Source of the DNA: Psettodes erumei
Taxonomy: Eukaryota > Chordata > Actinopteri > Pleuronectiformes > Psettodidae
DNA length: 64,000 nt
NCBI GenBank assembly: GCA_016785225.1
Contig: JAFBJZ010000821.1
Location: 744,001-808,000 of the forward strand
Reading direction: 5' to 3'
The translations under genes were made by a program, and so were the position numbers. Under the pieces are notes generated by a model. The model saw only the letters and a list, made by a program, of their open reading frames with translations. It did no database searches and had not been told where the DNA came from. This document shows positions 62,201 through 64,000 of the stretch, in pieces (positions within the stretch are counted from its first letter, which is position 1; every line of letters begins with the position of its first letter).

Positions 62201-63567
62201 CTCTCTGACTGACGCCATCTTGGCTTTGATCCACTTCCTGTTCACTTCCTCCAACTCCTGAGAGAACAACAAACGTTCAAACGCTTCAAAAGTACGAAAT
62301 TACGAGGGGAAGCCCAGCAGCGGCTTTGGTGAACGCTGCATAGTGACGACATGGGGAATGGTGGTGGCAATGGGTCGCCACGACGCACACCAGAGAGCCA
62401 CTGCATTAAAGCTGAATCAGCAGATACAAGTTACATATAAGGGCACTAAGCACAACAAAAACAGAAGTCACACTGACCTGCAGTTAAATAAACATCTAAT
62501 GTGAGGACAGATGGTTACTGCAGTATCTTTGTGTTACTTTGCATGACATCAACAACAAGTGGGAGCTGCCTGAGAGGGGTTTGCCGACATTATCCATGCA
62601 AGCCCTCTTTAAATAGTTTAAAGTGAACGTGCTGGGGGCTGAGTGACAGCGTGGCCTGTGTGTTTAACATTAAGAGCGAGGGGCGGGTCTCCACAAACCT
62701 GCTTCAGTGACACAACGGCTGCTTCGTTTTTGTTCATTTGTGGACGTCAGCTCCTTGTTGATGCTCAGGGCCTCATCAACTGTAAGAATCACACACTGGT
62801 GGGCGCTGACACACAACAACGTAATGCTATGGCAGGACTACAATGGCCTAAGGCTGCTGTTGATTACTGGCATATAAGGGCAGACAGGAAGGGAGTCTTT
62901 ACAAATCAAAAAGACAAGATAACTTCAAAAAAATCTAAAAATCTGGATGAATCCTGGAAGAAGCAGGATGTGTGAATCGTCCTGGGACAAACTGCTGTCA
63001 GTGTTGTGGGACACTGAACCTGGGACATCACTTCATAGTCATCACCGTCTCTACTAACACCCTGGAGAAGCATTTACAGGAGCATGACAGTGACCTTTCA
63101 CCACCTAGATCTCAACCCAGAAGTAATTATCCTTGGTATGAAGTGAAACTGGATATTTGCAGAAAATAATGTGCTGCTGAAAATTCTGCAGAGGCCGAGC
63201 CGCGCTACAGTATCGAGTCCGCACAGGCCGAGATCCCTGTGAACTGTTTCCAGCACCTTGTTACGTTCAAGACTTTGTGTAATTGAGGATGTTCGAGGAG
63301 CGAAACGGGGGCCTCTTCTGGGAAGAATGAATAAAGTGTGCAGTTACTGTGTACGTCATGTAAATGTGCGTCTGTTAATACAGAAAGAACAGCTATACAT
63401 CGGCCCTTCTGTGTATGCGTCCATTCATTACCGCTTTGCTCCAGTTTCTCGTGGGCCTGCTTGACCATGGCGCACTGTCGGGACAGAGCGCTGAATCGTC
63501 TCTCCACCTCGCCCAGCTGGCTCAAGTGGCTGTCCTTTGACCTGCTCTGCAAGGCCAGCTTCTGCTC
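55992..63567 (-). CDS. ccdc73: Coiled-coil domain-containing protein 73, 5' end missing, two frame disruptions
   Basis: Nine exons are visible, 5' to 3': 63567-63432, 62779-62699, 62257-62135, 62011-61952, 61821-61717, 60876-60766, 60602-60338, 60096-58641, 56246-55992. The first seven encode heptad-rich coiled coil, for example SRQCAMVKQAHEKLEQS, ELEEVNRKWIKAKMASV and ALKQEHEVMRDKSKAAEDKV. A long acidic, disordered region and a basic end (LPKRRRTDD) follow. The coil text, the exon pattern and the position next to wt1 in the human orientation point to CCDC73, a poorly characterised protein. About 860 codons are visible; human CCDC73 has about 1,079 residues, so the N-terminal exons lie to the right. 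Exons 62779-62699 and 60096-58641 each need a one-base correction to keep frame. Confidence 0.82.
56247..58640. other. Last ccdc73 intron, containing a CpG-rich block
   Basis: The 2.4 kb intron is unusually CpG-rich, most strongly at about 56.63-56.77 and 57.83-58.15 kb. Several open frames there (for example plus strand 57900-58142) are arginine- and proline-rich artefacts of composition. There is no paired-splice gene structure. It may be a CpG-island promoter of a non-coding or unseen transcript. Confidence 0.4.
58641..60096 (-). CDS. ccdc73: ccdc73 exon H, long acidic disordered region, frame break near 59300
   Basis: About 485 codons, rich in Glu, Asp, Ser, Gly and Pro. The first part (from GQEALSRRRPSQLKQPSRPS) is open in one frame down to about 59300. 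From there the coding-like text continues in another frame (LSSDHGTSIDQGPSPDVQ ... SSLFDLASALRQFVQ) to the donor at 58640. The exon length is off by one relative to its phases. Long open frames on the other strand are compositional shadows. Confidence 0.72.
60338..60602 (-). CDS. ccdc73: ccdc73 exon G, end of coil
   Basis: Eighty-eight codons plus one base. It starts KRTFPDCVKSERQDLQAAKE and AYEELRQERAE, then becomes low-complexity and alanine/arginine-rich. I chose the donor GTAAAC at 60337-60336 because it gives the phase needed by exon H. The other donor-like GT, 11 bases earlier, breaks the frame. Confidence 0.75.
60766..62257 (-). CDS. ccdc73: ccdc73 exons C-F, coiled coil
   Basis: Four exons in phase 0, at 62257-62135 (41 codons), 62011-61952 (20), 61821-61717 (35) and 60876-60766 (37). 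They encode one continuous helix-forming stretch. It runs ELEEVNRKWIKAKMASV ... TGKEQHIQKLQQRLNV, ETEMNKKLREENESVRAEKQ, EVMRSLQHAQQLLLSQTQAV ... REQYQ and ALKQEHEVMRDKSKAAEDKV ... SWDKE. All junctions are GT/AG. Confidence 0.85.
62699..62779 (-). CDS. ccdc73: ccdc73 exon B with a one-base frame disruption
   Basis: Begins VDEALSINKELTSTNEQ in the frame set by exon A and ends EAAVVSLKQ in the frame required by exon C. The two frames differ by one base. The length, 81, should be 80 modulo 3. The switch lies at or next to a run of five A (plus-strand T5 at 62727-62731). Confidence 0.75.
62780..63431. other. ccdc73 intron between exons A and B
   Basis: About 650 bases without coding signal on the minus strand. 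Plus-strand open frames here are short and unrecognised. Confidence 0.5.
63432..63567 (-). CDS. ccdc73: ccdc73 exon A (first visible), coiled coil
   Basis: Forty-five codons, EQKLALQSRSKDSHLSQLGE followed by VERRFSALSRQCAMVKQAHE and KLEQS, ending in phase 1. Acceptor CCACAG, donor GTAATG. No further upstream exon is recognisable up to the right edge. Confidence 0.85.
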
Positions 63568-63674
63568 CTGTGGAAAAGGGGTGGAAAGGCGTAAGCAAGA
63601 GGAATACGTCAAGAAAACATTCCTCCTTTGAGTTAGCAGATTGATGCTGCATCTCTGTTTGTTGAATGTGAAGC

Positions 63675-63760
63675 TACACCCTGCAGCTGGTCAGCTTAGC
63701 TCAGCGTCGAGGCTGAAAACAGGGGGTAACCAGCGAGGCTGGCTCTTTCCATCGGGAATG
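63675..63760. repeat. Degenerate teleost interspersed repeat
   Basis: Contains GAAGCTACACCCTGCAGCTG, GTCAGCTTAGCTCAGCG, GAAAACAGGGGGTAACCAG and GAGGCTGGCTCT. These match in order a ubiquitous teleost repeat (AGCCGGTTAGCTTAGCTTAG ... GAAACAGGGGGAAACAGCTA). Identification is by recall. Confidence 0.5.
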
Positions 63761-64000
63761 AATATGAAATATGAAGTCATATATCGAACGAACCCAAAGC
63801 TTTGCCTTCATGTTTCAAAAAACGAAATATGACGTGTAAATTCCTGAGCCTCAGACAACTGTTGTAGTTTGAACAGAATTAACGCATCTCCTTAACCCTG
63901 TTACCGCTGATCAGCTGCCGGCTCCGGCCGATTGTCGTGTGTGGGCGCGCAAAAGCGAGAGGAGGAAAAGGGCCGAGGCGCGTTTTTGTCAGACACCGTC

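Noticed and set aside
63899..64000. Possible further upstream ccdc73 exon ending at a GTAACA donor near 63905
   Set aside because: The readable text is short, CpG-rich and not recognisably coiled coil; cannot be supported from the sequence.

Overview
The window is a piece of a ray-finned (teleost, probably percomorph) fish genome. Evidence for this: small exons with GT/AG boundaries, long CA/GT microsatellites, degenerate interspersed repeats of teleost type, and a wt1 gene without the 17-residue exon 5 found in mammals. Nearly all coding information is on the minus strand, in three multi-exon genes transcribed right to left. I placed the exons by hand and checked that splice phases agree across every junction.

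(1) 475-7356: a HERC-family ubiquitin ligase (RCC1 propeller plus HECT domain). Twenty-two coding exons are visible, about 931 codons. The last exon(s), including the catalytic HECT cysteine, lie beyond the left edge. Interferon-type (ISRE/IRF) motifs sit just upstream of its first coding exon.

(2) 14140-32994: a complete wt1 (Wilms tumour 1) gene with nine coding exons. It predicts 441 residues (-KTS) or 444 (+KTS). The paired alternative donors 9 bases apart that make the two KTS isoforms are both present. Introns carry a short inverted-repeat transposon, two degenerate repeats and microsatellites lying against splice sites.

(3) About 33-54 kb: roughly 20 kb without recognisable genes, holding microsatellites, degraded repeats and a few stretches that look like candidate regulatory DNA. 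Human EIF3M lies between WT1 and CCDC73; I see no sign of it here. At 54.2-55.13 kb there is a LINE 3' tail next to a hAT-like repeat, followed by a GC-rich block dense in homeodomain/HNF1-like motifs.

(4) 55992-63567: the 3' part of ccdc73, a coiled-coil gene, with nine exons visible and its 5' exons beyond the right edge. Two of these exons contain a single-base frame disruption relative to the coding frame and splice phases. This means either assembly or sequencing errors or a decaying copy.

The wt1 - ccdc73 order and orientation match the human WT1 region, so this is a conserved vertebrate block with a fish-specific left neighbour. I found no CRISPR, operon-type or clearly novel multi-gene system. 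The most useful leads are the ccdc73 frame breaks, the repeat-flanked wt1 splice sites, the ISRE of the HERC gene and the candidate regulatory block near 55.2-55.5 kb.
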